DNA of 64,000 nucleotides, taken from positions 46,649-110,648 of the forward strand of contig VGVQ01000013.1 in NCBI GenBank assembly GCA_016874005.1. The letters run 5' to 3'. The stretch is from Gemmatimonadota bacterium (GTDB lineage: Bacteria; Gemmatimonadota; Gemmatimonadetes; Gemmatimonadales; GWC2-71-9). A program made the translations under genes and the position numbers. The notes under the pieces were generated by a model that saw only the letters and a list, made by a program, of their open reading frames with translations, ran no database searches and had not been told where the DNA came from. Positions 35,111-43,768 of the stretch are shown here, in pieces (the first letter of the stretch is position 1; each line of letters starts with the position of its first letter).

Positions 35111-35791
35111 ATGCGGATTCATCCGTTCGCCGCGGTCGTTGTTCTCGCGGTGCTACCGGCGGCGGCCGGTGCTCAGGCAGCGCGTCAAGCCACCTCGCCT
35201 CCGCCGAAGCCGACCGCGGCGATTCCCGCGGACGCCCCGATGTATGCCCGCCAGGGGACGTGGTTCGGCGTTGGGCTCGGGGCCGGTTCGACGTCGCTGC
35301 ACTGTCAGATCTGCGACAGCGAGGACGCCGGGACTCGCGGCACCTCGGGCTACATCCGGGTCGGTACGACCGTCAACGGCCGCTTCCTGGTTGGCGCCGA
35401 GCTGAACGGCTGGATGCGATCGGCCGAGGCCGGTAGTCAGCGAGTACTGGCGCTCACCGGCGATGGGTATTGGTATCCGAATCCGCGGCACGGCTACTAC
35501 TTCAAAGGCGGCTTCGGGTATTCCCGGTACAAGCAGTGGAGCACCGACGACAACAACAACGAGATCAAGACCGGCATCGCGACCGGCGGCCTCACCGGGC
35601 AGGTCGGCGCCGGCTACGAGGTCCGAGTCAATCCCCGGATGTCGTTCGTGCCGTTCGTCAACCTGATCGGCACGGCCCGGGGCGCTTTGTTCACCGAGCG
35701 GTCCGACGATACCAGTTTCGAGCGCAACCGACTCCCCAACCGAGCGAACGTGTTGTTCCTGCAGCTCGGGATGGGGCTCACGTGGCACTGA
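35111..35791 (+). CDS. Outer-membrane beta-barrel-like protein
   Basis: 226 residues from ATG 35111, preceded by GGGAGGAGAGG. A signal peptide (FAAVVVLAVLPAAAGAQA) leads into a Pro-rich linker and then alternating amphipathic strands such as GTWFGVGLGAGSTSL, GYIRVGTTVNGRFLVGAELNGW, HGYYFKGGFGYSRYK and GLTGQVGAGYEVRVN, ending NVLFLQLGMGLTWH. An aromatic/hydrophobic C-terminal strand is typical of OmpA- or OmpW-like small barrels. Two cysteines (LHCQICDSEDAG) may form a loop disulfide. Function unknown. The His-rich lipoprotein gene follows after 14 bases, likely in one transcript. Confidence 0.8.
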   Translation: MRIHPFAAVVVLAVLPAAAGAQAARQATSPPPKPTAAIPADAPMYARQGTWFGVGLGAGSTSLHCQICDSEDAGTRGTSGYIRVGTTVNGRFLVGAELNGWMRSAEAGSQRVLALTGDGYWYPNPRHGYYFKGGFGYSRYKQWSTDDNNNEIKTGIATGGLTGQVGAGYEVRVNPRMSFVPFVNLIGTARGALFTERSDDTSFERNRLPNRANVLFLQLGMGLTWH

Positions 35792-35805
35792 GGGGGGCAG
35801 GGGAT

Positions 35806-37053
35806 ATGAGCATCGAGCTGAGGCCGTGGGTAGCGGTGGGGTTTGGATTGTTGCTGACAGGCTGCGGTGAGTTGTCCGGCCCGGGCAACGGGGGCAATCC
35901 GCTCACCGCCCCGCCGAGCGTGGCGTTCGGAACCTGGCGACCCGGGGCCGGCGATACCTGTCCGATCTCGGTCCACCAGAAGTTCTCGACCATCGGTCCG
36001 GACGGAAAGGCCTATCCGACCTGGCACCCGCCGGTGGATCCGACGACCAACTGCACCTTCGGCCACGAGCATGGGCGCGATCCCAGCGGTTCGGCCCTGC
36101 ACGCCAAGATCGGCGACCTGCCGTTAGGCTACGCCAACGAGCAGTTCGATACCTTCGATCCGAACGGCAAGCGCCACGAGGACCACGTCGGGCACAAGTA
36201 CGAATGGGAAAACGACATCCAGATGCACGTGACCAACGCCGGCGGCACGGTGCTCTCGGTTCGGTGCGACATTCTCTACAAGCTTCACCAGGGAACCCAC
36301 TCCAAGGACGCCTTCACCAACAACCTCCACGAGGTGCAGTACTACGCCGAGTGTAACGACGGGACCGAGATCCGGATGATCATGATGGCGGCGATCGGCC
36401 GGGCCGGCGAGTTCACCCGAACCTGCGATGGGTCGCGGATCGTGGTCGGGACCGCCACCCCGGCAAACTCGCCCAACGGCGGCGGGCAACGGGTCATTCC
36501 GGACCGGGTCTGCGTCGAGCGCCATCTCCTGGTCGGCGACGGCCAGCAGTCCGATGCCCGAGCGGCGCTCCACGAGAGCTGGCAGCAGTCGCTGGTGCTC
36601 AAGACCGCCGAGGGCAAGGTGCTGGCCCACATGAATCCATACTTCCAGGCCTTTTCGCCGAGCCGATTCCACGACCCGTCCAAGTCGGATCTGACCGGCC
36701 GACCGATGGAGATGTGTTACTTCACCGAGGCCAACGGCGATCGGGCCCGGGGCGGACCATGCGCGGCCGCGACCCAGAACGGCGCCGTCAACGGGATCGT
36801 TTTCGACGACCCCCGCTCCCCGTTCAATGGGGTCCGCCGGGTCTTCGACGTCAATTCGCTCGATCTCGACAACGACGCTGGTCCCACCGTCTGGTACACC
36901 GATCCCTTCGGCCGAAACGCCAGGACCGCGCCGTTCCCCGGCTCGATCCGTCAGTTCATCGCCAAGATCGACAACACCGGGCTCGACCTTTCGGGTCCCG
37001 CCATCGGGTCGAACCGCAACTACGGCGGGCCGGGGGTCCACGCGCCCAACTGA
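35806..37053 (+). CDS. His-rich lipoprotein (unknown function)
   Basis: 415 residues from ATG 35806. Lipobox LLTGC gives lipidated Cys20. The mature protein has conserved-looking His/Asp/Cys clusters: PTWHPPVDPTTNC near 70-80, FGHEHGRDP near 85, HEDHVGHKYEWENDIQMHV near 125-140, CDILYKLHQGTHS, and single Cys in several strands. The spacing looks like a secreted metal-binding or hydrolase-like domain, but I do not recognise the family. It follows the beta-barrel gene closely, so the two may form an envelope pair. A strong terminator lies 22 bases after the stop. Confidence 0.75.
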   Translation: MSIELRPWVAVGFGLLLTGCGELSGPGNGGNPLTAPPSVAFGTWRPGAGDTCPISVHQKFSTIGPDGKAYPTWHPPVDPTTNCTFGHEHGRDPSGSALHAKIGDLPLGYANEQFDTFDPNGKRHEDHVGHKYEWENDIQMHVTNAGGTVLSVRCDILYKLHQGTHSKDAFTNNLHEVQYYAECNDGTEIRMIMMAAIGRAGEFTRTCDGSRIVVGTATPANSPNGGGQRVIPDRVCVERHLLVGDGQQSDARAALHESWQQSLVLKTAEGKVLAHMNPYFQAFSPSRFHDPSKSDLTGRPMEMCYFTEANGDRARGGPCAAATQNGAVNGIVFDDPRSPFNGVRRVFDVNSLDLDNDAGPTVWYTDPFGRNARTAPFPGSIRQFIAKIDNTGLDLSGPAIGSNRNYGGPGVHAPN

Positions 37054-37074
37054 GCGGCCTTGCTCGCGGCAACC

Positions 37075-37106
37075 GAACGGGCGTCCCGCACCGGGGCGCC
37101 CGTTTC
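37075..37106 (+). terminator. Terminator after the His-rich lipoprotein gene
   Basis: AACGGGCGTCCCG (37076-37088) pairs with CGGGGCGCCCGTT (37092-37104) with one T-G wobble and a three-base loop. TTCGACTTT follows. Good intrinsic-terminator geometry. Confidence 0.65.
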
Positions 37107-37240
37107 GACTTTGGGGCCGGAACTGGCCCTGGTCCCCGCCGGCCCATACCTTTGCGGGACTCCGCTGACAACGGGTTCAGCCGATGCGTTCCAGCGCGTG
37201 GTGGCCCAGGCGGGGCGGGCGAGATTGCGTCGGACCTGAC

Positions 37241-37252
37241 AATTGTATACAA
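37241..37252. promoter_or_regulatory. Palindromic site AATTGTATACAA before the M19 dipeptidase
   Basis: TTGTATACAA (37243-37252) is a perfect palindrome of the type bound by GntR/FadR-family regulators, 29 bases before ATG 37282. TATACAAT within it can also act as a -10. A site with one change (AATTGTATCCAA) lies in the bla/S9-peptidase promoter at 44785. Confidence 0.55.
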
Positions 37253-37281
37253 TGGCAACACACCCCCTGGGGAGGCCTGCG

Positions 37282-38415
37282 ATGACCGAACGGCGGGAGT
37301 TCTTGGCGATGGCGGGCGCTCTGATGGCTGCGCCGATGATCAATCGGGGACGGTTCCTCGTCTTCCCTGGCGCCGAGTATTCGGCCCGGTGCCTTGCCCT
37401 GATGGAGCGGGCCCTGGTGATCGACATGCTGAGTCCGCTCACCCTGAACTTCCCGTTGATGGCCAAATGGAACACCAACCCGGAGCTGTTCACCCAGGCC
37501 GATTTCGATCGGTTCCGCTCCTCCGGCATCCATGTCTTCCACACCGCGGTCGGGACCGGGGGACCGGATGCCCATCAATCGACCTACCAGTTCATCGCCC
37601 GCTGGAACGGGTTCCTCGCCGGCAGCGACCAGTTCTTCATGCGGATCGACTCGGCCGGCGACTTCGACCGGGTCAAGGGTTCCGGCAAGCTCGGCGTGAT
37701 GCTCGGGGTCCAGAACTCCGAGCATTTCCGGACCCCGAACGACGTGGCGACGTTCTATGGGATGGGTCAGCGAGTCTCCCAGCTCACCTATAACAGCCGC
37801 AACATGATCGGCAACGGGTCGACCGAACGTCGGGACGAAGGGTTGAGCGACTTCGGGGTGCGGATCGTCGAGAAGATGAACGAGATCGGGATGGGGGTCG
37901 ACGTTTCGCACTGCGGCGACAAGACCTCGCTCGACGCTTTCGAGGCATCGAAGAAGCCGGTGCTGGTGACCCACTCGAACGTCCGAGCCCTGAACCCGGG
38001 CCATCCGCGCTGTAAGCCCGACGAGGTGATTCGGGCCGTCGGGAAGGCCGGCAGCGTCATGGGAATCACCGGGGTCCGGAACTTCGTGAAGGGTTCGGAA
38101 CCGACCACGATCGATGACATGATCGACCACTTCGAGTACGTCGCCAAGATGATCGGGGTGGAACACGTCGGGGTGGGCAGCGACATCGACCTCGACGGCT
38201 ACGACGACATGCCGCCCGAGGATTACAAGCGACTCAAGGCTGGCTTCAAGGGGAGCTACGCCTTCCGAGACAAGATCGACATCGACGAGGTCGCCCATCC
38301 CAAGCGGATGTACGATCTCACCGACGGCCTGATCCGACGCAAGTACAGCGACGATCAGATCCTCGGCATCCTCGGTGGGAATTTCCGGCGGGTGTTCTCG
38401 CAGATCTGGGTTTAG
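37282..38415 (+). CDS. M19 (renal/membrane) dipeptidase family protein, Tat-type signal
   Basis: 377 residues from ATG 37282, with GGGGAGG six bases upstream. The N-terminus TERREFLAMAGALMAAPM carries a twin-arginine-like motif (RREFL), suggesting folded export. M19 hallmarks are VDVSHCGDKTSLDAFEASKKPVLVTHSNVRALN, VGVGSDIDLDG and GGNFRRVF. The N-terminal zinc motif, normally DGHxD, reads IDMLSP here, so part of the binuclear zinc site is changed. The protein may be an atypical dipeptidase or use another metal arrangement. Next gene (serine hydrolase) starts five bases after its stop. Confidence 0.85.
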   Translation: MTERREFLAMAGALMAAPMINRGRFLVFPGAEYSARCLALMERALVIDMLSPLTLNFPLMAKWNTNPELFTQADFDRFRSSGIHVFHTAVGTGGPDAHQSTYQFIARWNGFLAGSDQFFMRIDSAGDFDRVKGSGKLGVMLGVQNSEHFRTPNDVATFYGMGQRVSQLTYNSRNMIGNGSTERRDEGLSDFGVRIVEKMNEIGMGVDVSHCGDKTSLDAFEASKKPVLVTHSNVRALNPGHPRCKPDEVIRAVGKAGSVMGITGVRNFVKGSEPTTIDDMIDHFEYVAKMIGVEHVGVGSDIDLDGYDDMPPEDYKRLKAGFKGSYAFRDKIDIDEVAHPKRMYDLTDGLIRRKYSDDQILGILGGNFRRVFSQIWV

Positions 38416-38419
38416 CCGG

Positions 38420-39913
38420 ATGCGCCCCCTGATATCGGCAGGACTGCTGGCCGCCGGCCTCGCGCTGTTCGGCTCACTCGAGGCCCAACCGGCGCCACCG
38501 GCCAGCCCGTTGGCCGGCCTCGATGACTACGTCGAACGGGTCCGCCATGCCTGGCGGGTCCCAGGCATCGCGGTCGGGATCGTCAAGGGCGACAGCCTGG
38601 TGTACGCGAAGGGCTTCGGCGTCAAACGGCTCGGCGAGCCGGCGGCGGTGACGCCGGAGACCATCTTCGCGATCGGCTCGAACACCAAGTCGTTCACGGT
38701 TACCGTCCTGGCGATGTTGGTCGACGACGGCGTGGTGCGCTGGAACGACCGAGTGACCAAATGGCTCCCCGGGTTCCAGCTCCATGACCCCTACGTCACT
38801 CGGGAGTTGACCGTCCGCGACGTCCTCTCCCATCGGGCCGGGTTGGGTCGCCGAGGCGATGCGTTGTGGTACGGCACCCCGTACTCGCGAGCGGAGATCC
38901 TCGAGCGGATCAGGCATCTCACCCCGAACGCCGGCTTTCGAACCGAGATGGGGTATCAGAACGTGATGTTCCTCGCGGCGGGCGAAGTCGCCGGCAGGGC
39001 CGCCGGGATGAGCTACGATGAGGTCGTCCGGCGCCGGATCTTCGAGCCGCTCGGAATGAGGAACAGCAGCACCAGCGTGAAAGGGCTCCCGGGCCAATCG
39101 GATGTCTCCACGCCCCACAGTATCGGGGCCGATTCGGTCGCCGTGATCCCCTGGCGGGACATCGACAACATCGCCCCGGCGGGATCGATCAACTCGAGCA
39201 TCGTCGAGATGGCCCAGTACCTCCGCCTCCATCTCGGCAACGGGACCGTCAAAGGGAAACGGCTGGTCAGCGCCACCAATCTCGGCGTGACCAAGACGCC
39301 GCACGTCAACACCGGCGGCGTCGGTGACAGCCTCACCCACTTCAGTTCCTACGGGCTCGGCTGGGTCCTCCTAGACTATCGGGGCAAGAAGATCGCTTGG
39401 CACAACGGCGGGATCGACGGGATGCTCTCCGAGATGTGGACGGTGCCCGAGGCCGGACTCGGCATCGTGGTGCTGACGAACGGGTCGCCCCACTCCGCCG
39501 GCCCCGCGGTGGTGTGGGAGATCGTCGACCGGTTCCTGGTCGGCAAGGCCGCCAAGGACTATCTCGCCCAGGGTCTCGAGCAGATGAAGCGGATCGGCGA
39601 GGCGCAGGCGGCCCAGGCCAAGCAGCGGGAGACCGCCCGGGTCAAGGACACTCGGCCGTCGCTGGGACTCGAGGCCTACGCGGGGACGTTCACGGACGCC
39701 CTCTACGGCGACCTCTCGGTTCGGGTCGAGGGAACCGGCCTGGTGGTCCAGTACGGTGGCAATCGCGGCCCGGTGGACCACTGGCACTACAACACCTTCA
39801 GGGGGCGCGAGGGCGGCGGTCTCGGAGCGTTCTCGTTCCTCACCTTCCAGGTCGACGCGAGGGGCCGAGCGAGTTCGGTCGACGTCGAAGGGCTCGGGTC
39901 GTTCCGGCGCTAG
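38420..39913 (+). CDS. Secreted serine hydrolase (beta-lactamase family S12)
   Basis: 497 residues from ATG 38420. Signal peptide PLISAGLLAAGLALFGSLEAQ. The S12 motifs are SNTK at 87-90 (nucleophile and Lys), the YQN triad Tyr in MGYQNVMF, and HNGGIDGM as the third motif. A C-terminal domain of about 110 residues (YAGTFTDALYGDLSVRVEG...) is the usual lipocalin-like tail. Likely a periplasmic D-peptidase or esterase. Operon partner of the M19 dipeptidase, which suggests joint breakdown of peptides, possibly D-amino-acid containing. Confidence 0.9.
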   Translation: MRPLISAGLLAAGLALFGSLEAQPAPPASPLAGLDDYVERVRHAWRVPGIAVGIVKGDSLVYAKGFGVKRLGEPAAVTPETIFAIGSNTKSFTVTVLAMLVDDGVVRWNDRVTKWLPGFQLHDPYVTRELTVRDVLSHRAGLGRRGDALWYGTPYSRAEILERIRHLTPNAGFRTEMGYQNVMFLAAGEVAGRAAGMSYDEVVRRRIFEPLGMRNSSTSVKGLPGQSDVSTPHSIGADSVAVIPWRDIDNIAPAGSINSSIVEMAQYLRLHLGNGTVKGKRLVSATNLGVTKTPHVNTGGVGDSLTHFSSYGLGWVLLDYRGKKIAWHNGGIDGMLSEMWTVPEAGLGIVVLTNGSPHSAGPAVVWEIVDRFLVGKAAKDYLAQGLEQMKRIGEAQAAQAKQRETARVKDTRPSLGLEAYAGTFTDALYGDLSVRVEGTGLVVQYGGNRGPVDHWHYNTFRGREGGGLGAFSFLTFQVDARGRASSVDVEGLGSFRR

Positions 39914-40002
39914 CCCGGCGCGGCGTTTGCAGCGGATCGTCGGGTTGGCGGGGAACCGCCAGCCCGTCTTTTGACTGACCCTCAAACAGGCTTGACCCGT
40001 CA

Positions 40003-41553
40003 ATGACCTTCGGCGTGACCTCGAACACGGCCCCGGCGGGCTTCGACCCAAAGCGCGACCTGCCGCCCGGGTTTTTCGAACACTACCTCGAACTCCACCG
40101 GGCCTTTACCCCTCGCCAGCAAGCTCACGCCGCGGCGCGGAAACGGGCCTTGGCGGACGCTCACGCCGGTCGGCTTCCGGATCACCTGCCGGCCTCGGAA
40201 GCAACCACCCGAGATTGGCGAATCGAGCTTCCCGATTGGTGTGCCGACCAGCGCAACCAGATGACCGGGCCGGCCGACGACGCCGAACTCGTGGTCAAAA
40301 TGCTCAACTCCGGCGCCCCCGGGGTGATGATCGACCTGGAAGACTCGATGGCCAACGAGTGGTCGAACCTGATGCGCGGCCATGCCAACGCGGTCGAAGC
40401 GCTTCACCAGACCCTGTCGTACCACGACGACAAGCGTGGAGGCCGAGTCACCATCAAGCCGAGTCCCACGGTGACCTGGGTCAGGGTGAGGGGGCTTCAC
40501 CTCCATCAGGCCGGCGTGGTCGGCGGGGAGCTGACCTCCGCCTCGCTGTTCGATCTCGCCCTTCTGGTCCACCAGATCGACCCGGCTCGGATCAAACACC
40601 CGCTGGCGATCTACATCCCGAAGTCGGAGTCCGCCGACGAGGCGAACTGGTGGTCGGACGTCTTCAAGCGTCTCGCCCGCGACAAGGGGCTGCCCGAGGG
40701 CAGCATCCGCTGCATGGCCCTGGTCGAGGCCCACCCTATGGCCTACCGGATGGAGGAGTTCTTGTTCCCGCTCCGGGACTACATCGTCGGGCTCAACCTC
40801 GGTCGGTGGGACTACATGGCGAGTCTCATCCACTTCAACCTGCCGAACCCAGCCTGGGTGCTCCCCGATCGGAACACGATTCCCCACGATGTTGCCTTCT
40901 TCCAACGGGTCAGGGAATTGCTGCCGGAGTTGTGCCACAGGCGTGGCATGCTCGCCATAGGCGGGATGACCGCCCTGTTTCCCAGTCGGACCGACGCGGA
41001 GTTGAACGCCAGAGCGCTCGCGGTGCTGGAGAAAGACAAACGAAACGAGGCGAGCGCCCTGATGGATGGAGCATGGACGGGCCATCCGGATCAGAATGCC
41101 ATCGCGGTGGCCCAGTTCCCGGCACCGAACCAGGGGTTCCGACGTCCCGAGGGAATCGACCGGTATCCCGGACTGCGGCCGGAACCGGTTGGGGTGGGCG
41201 CTCGAACGCTGGCGGGGTCGAGAGCCGCGGCCCGGGTGACGATCCTGTATCGAGCCGGTGTGCTGGCCGGCCGGGGCGCCAGTCTGATCGACGGGTACAT
41301 GGAGGATCTCGCCACGGACCGGATCTACCGGGTGATGCTGGCACAGAGGGTGCTTCACCGCGACCGCGTCGAAGTCGTGGGAGACAACGGTCGTCCGATC
41401 GTCCACAGCCCTGAGCTGCTCACCCGGCTCTACGACGAGGAACTCGCCGCCCTGGTGGCGCGTTGCCAGGATGGTCCCGAGCGCGAACGTCTGATCCAGG
41501 CTCGCCGGGAAAGCGAAGCCATGATCGTCGCCGGGCGTCACGACCCGGTATGA
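40003..41553 (+). CDS. aceB: Malate synthase A
   Basis: 516 residues, the size of isoform A. Family stretches include GVMIDLEDSMANEWSNLMRGHANAVEAL near 108-135 and VRVRGLHLHQAGVV (catalytic Arg region). KGLPEGSIRCMALVEAHPMAYRMEEFLFPLRDYIVGLNLGRWDYMASLIH carries the acid/metal ligands, and GGMTALFPS and MDGAWTGHPDQNAIAV follow. It condenses glyoxylate with acetyl-CoA to malate. It is followed after 21 bases by isocitrate lyase, so both glyoxylate-shunt steps are in one operon for growth on acetate or fatty acids. Confidence 0.96.
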   Translation: MTFGVTSNTAPAGFDPKRDLPPGFFEHYLELHRAFTPRQQAHAAARKRALADAHAGRLPDHLPASEATTRDWRIELPDWCADQRNQMTGPADDAELVVKMLNSGAPGVMIDLEDSMANEWSNLMRGHANAVEALHQTLSYHDDKRGGRVTIKPSPTVTWVRVRGLHLHQAGVVGGELTSASLFDLALLVHQIDPARIKHPLAIYIPKSESADEANWWSDVFKRLARDKGLPEGSIRCMALVEAHPMAYRMEEFLFPLRDYIVGLNLGRWDYMASLIHFNLPNPAWVLPDRNTIPHDVAFFQRVRELLPELCHRRGMLAIGGMTALFPSRTDAELNARALAVLEKDKRNEASALMDGAWTGHPDQNAIAVAQFPAPNQGFRRPEGIDRYPGLRPEPVGVGARTLAGSRAAARVTILYRAGVLAGRGASLIDGYMEDLATDRIYRVMLAQRVLHRDRVEVVGDNGRPIVHSPELLTRLYDEELAALVARCQDGPERERLIQARRESEAMIVAGRHDPV

Positions 41554-41574
41554 CGTTCATTTCAGGAGGCGGTG

Positions 41575-42900
41575 ATGGTGGATCGGCTCCAAGTGGAATG
41601 GCACCCGACCCGAACCAGCGGACCGGTAATTCGGCCGGAGGTGGCTCGCATGCATGACGAATGGGCGACAGACAGCCGTTGGGCCGGGATCGATCGCCCC
41701 TACCGGGCCGAGGACGTCCTTCGGTTGCGGGGGAGCGTTCGAATCGAACATACCCTGGCTCGGCTCGGCGCGGAGCGGCTCTGGACCCTGCTCCGTTCCG
41801 AGCCCTACGTCAACGCGTTAGGCGCCCTGACCGGCAACCAGGCGATGCAGCAGGTTCGAGCCGGGCTCAAGGCGATCTATCTCTCGGGCTGGCAGGTCGC
41901 GGCCGACGCCAACCTGGCCGGCCAGATGTATCCGGACCAGAGCCTCTACCCGGCCAACAGCGTGCCGTCGGTCGTCAAGCGAATCAACCAGGCCCTCCAG
42001 CGGGCGGATCAGATCGACCACGCCGAAGGCCGCTCGGGGACCCACTGGTTCGCGCCGATCGTCGCCGACGCCGAGGCCGGCTTCGGCGGTCCCCTCAATT
42101 GCTTCGAGCTGATGAAGGCGATGATCGAGGCCGGGGCGGCGGGGGTCCATTTCGAAGACCAGCTGGCCAGTGAGAAGAAGTGCGGCCATCTCGGTGGCAA
42201 GGTGCTGATCCCGACTCAAGCCGCCCTCCGCAACCTGATCGCGGCCCGCCTCGCCGCGGATGTCGAGGGCGTGCCGACCATCCTGGTGGCCCGGACCGAC
42301 GCCAACGGCGCCTCGCTGATCACCAGCGATGTCGACGAACGGGACCAGCCGTTCCTGACCGGGGAACGGACCCCCGAAGGGTTCTTCCGGGTCAACGCCG
42401 GTCTCGACCAGGCGATCGCCCGCGGCCTCGCCTACGCCACCATCGCCGATCTGGTCTGGTGCGAGACGTCGACCCCGGACCTCGCCGAAGCGAAACGGTT
42501 CGCCGAGGCGATCCACCAGCAATTCCCCGGCAAGATGCTGGCTTACAACTGCTCGCCGTCGTTCAACTGGGAGAAGAAGCTCGACGCCGCGACGATCGCC
42601 TCGTTCCAGCGTGAGTTGGGCGCCATGGGCTACAAATTCCAGTTCGTCACCCTGGCGGGATTCCACTCCCTCAACTACGGGATGTACGAACTGGCTCGTG
42701 GCTACGCCGCGCGGGGCATGGCGGCCTACTCCGAGCTACAGCGAGCCGAGTTCGCCGCCGAGGCCAACGGGTACAGCGCGACCAAACACCAGCGCGAGGT
42801 CGGGACCGGCTATTTCGACGAGGTGGCCCAAGTCATCAGCGGCGGGAGTTCCTCGACGACCGCCCTGGCCGGCTCGACGGAGACGGCGCAGTTTCACTGA
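41575..42900 (+). CDS. aceA: Isocitrate lyase
   Basis: 441 residues from ATG 41575. The catalytic KKCGH loop is at 201-205 (Cys203), after [81 protein letters not shown] and [15 protein letters not shown] match the AceA family. It splits isocitrate into glyoxylate and succinate. Two starts are equally well equipped: ATG 41575 with AGGAGG five bases before it, and ATG 41650 ([11 protein letters not shown]) with GGAGGTGG five bases before it. Homology begins only after the second, so two forms of the protein are possible. A terminator follows at 42948. Confidence 0.96.
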   Translation: MVDRLQVEWHPTRTSGPVIRPEVARMHDEWATDSRWAGIDRPYRAEDVLRLRGSVRIEHTLARLGAERLWTLLRSEPYVNALGALTGNQAMQQVRAGLKAIYLSGWQVAADANLAGQMYPDQSLYPANSVPSVVKRINQALQRADQIDHAEGRSGTHWFAPIVADAEAGFGGPLNCFELMKAMIEAGAAGVHFEDQLASEKKCGHLGGKVLIPTQAALRNLIAARLAADVEGVPTILVARTDANGASLITSDVDERDQPFLTGERTPEGFFRVNAGLDQAIARGLAYATIADLVWCETSTPDLAEAKRFAEAIHQQFPGKMLAYNCSPSFNWEKKLDAATIASFQRELGAMGYKFQFVTLAGFHSLNYGMYELARGYAARGMAAYSELQRAEFAAEANGYSATKHQREVGTGYFDEVAQVISGGSSSTTALAGSTETAQFH

Positions 42901-42947
42901 GCCGACGATCACCGACGGATCGGGGTGCGGCCGCACCCTTCGAAGGC

Positions 42948-42975
42948 GGGCGGGAGCGATGGTGGCCTCCCGCCC
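42948..42975 (+). terminator. Terminator after aceA
   Basis: GGGCGGGAG (42948-42956) pairs perfectly with CTCCCGCCC (42967-42975) around a ten-base loop; GTCTTCATTT follows. Just before it GGGTGCGGCCGCACCC (42923-42938) is a second perfect palindrome. Confidence 0.7.
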
Positions 42976-43026
42976 GTCTTCATTTGGCGTCTGGGCCTCC
43001 GGCCGCCCGCTACATTGACTTCGGCG

Positions 43027-43053
43027 TATAATACATGTAGCATGTACATGTAT
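43027..43053 (+). promoter_or_regulatory. Promoter and operator of the toxin-antitoxin module
   Basis: TATAAT (43027-43032), a perfect -10 consensus, overlaps a perfect nine-base inverted repeat: ATACATGTA (43031-43039) and TACATGTAT (43045-43053), spaced by five bases. The antitoxin ATG is at 43071. This AT-rich island stands out in GC-rich DNA and is the expected binding site of the ribbon-helix-helix antitoxin for autorepression. Confidence 0.75.
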
Positions 43054-43070
43054 TCTGTCAGGGTGAGCCG

Positions 43071-43367
43071 ATGAGTGACCACAAGCGTTTTCGTGGCGTC
43101 AGGGAGCCGGTCCAAGTCTACCTCGACCAACCGGACCGCGATCTGCTCGACGAGATGGCGGAAGCCACTGGCCTGTCCAAAGCCGAGTTGCTCCGCCGGG
43201 GCCTTCGCCGCCTCTCCGACGACACCCTCGGCGATCGCCGGGCCGGCTGGTCGCTCGAGCATCTGGAGGGAGCCCTCGACGACCAGGCGGCTCCCAGCGA
43301 CTTGAGCGCTCGACACGACGAGTACCTCTACGGAACTCCTCGACGTGGCAAGTCGCGCCCTCGCTGA
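43071..43367 (+). CDS. Ribbon-helix-helix (CopG-like) antitoxin
   Basis: 98 residues. VREPVQVYLDQPDRDLLDEMAEATGLSKAELLRRGLRRL (about 9-47) has the strand-helix-helix pattern of RHH DNA-binding antitoxins. The C-terminal half (LEHLEGALDDQAAPSDLSARHDEYLYG) should wrap the toxin; the DEYLYG end is common in VapB partners of PIN toxins. GGGTGAG precedes the ATG. The toxin gene overlaps its last 23 bases. Confidence 0.88.
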   Translation: MSDHKRFRGVREPVQVYLDQPDRDLLDEMAEATGLSKAELLRRGLRRLSDDTLGDRRAGWSLEHLEGALDDQAAPSDLSARHDEYLYGTPRRGKSRPR

Positions 43368-43755
43368 TACCAGCGGTCTGCTCGCGGTCGCGCACCCCAA
43401 AGACCAATTCCACGCCCAGGCCGTCGAGACGGCCCGGCAGTTCGTCCGGACCGGCGGGCGGTTCTTGGTCACCCCGCTGGTCTTGGCCGAGCTGCAGGGA
43501 CTGCTGCTATACCGGCGAAGCGCCGAGGCTGCCCGGAAGGTGATCAACGCGATGATGACCGATCCACTGTACCAGTTGGTCAGCGTCGACCATCGGCTCG
43601 TCGGCGACGCGGTTGCCAACTGGTTGGAGCGGTTTCGGGACCAGCCGTTCACCCTCTGCGACGCCGTGAGCTTCGAGGTCATGCGGCGCGAACGGGTGAC
43701 GACCGCGTTCGCCTACGACCAGCACTTCCTCACGGCGGGCTTCCGACGCCTCTAG
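43345..43755 (+). CDS. PIN-domain toxin (VapC-like ribonuclease)
   Basis: 136 residues from GTG 43345, inside the end of the antitoxin gene. The PIN acidic residues are Asp8 (LADTSG), Glu49 (LAELQG), Asp106 (LCDAVSF) and Asp125 (AYDQHF), so the Mg-dependent RNase site looks complete. VapC toxins cleave specific tRNAs or rRNA when the antitoxin is degraded. This is a complete type II module: promoter/operator, antitoxin, overlapping toxin. It sits between aceA and a convergent beta-lactamase gene and could be a recent insertion. Confidence 0.9.
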   Translation: MASRALADTSGLLAVAHPKDQFHAQAVETARQFVRTGGRFLVTPLVLAELQGLLLYRRSAEAARKVINAMMTDPLYQLVSVDHRLVGDAVANWLERFRDQPFTLCDAVSFEVMRRERVTTAFAYDQHFLTAGFRRL

Positions 43756-43768
43756 CGGTCCGTCGCGG

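Noticed and set aside
43015..43020. TTGACT as -35 box of the toxin-antitoxin promoter
   Set aside because: Only six bases separate it from TATAAT; a -35 must be about 17 bases away.
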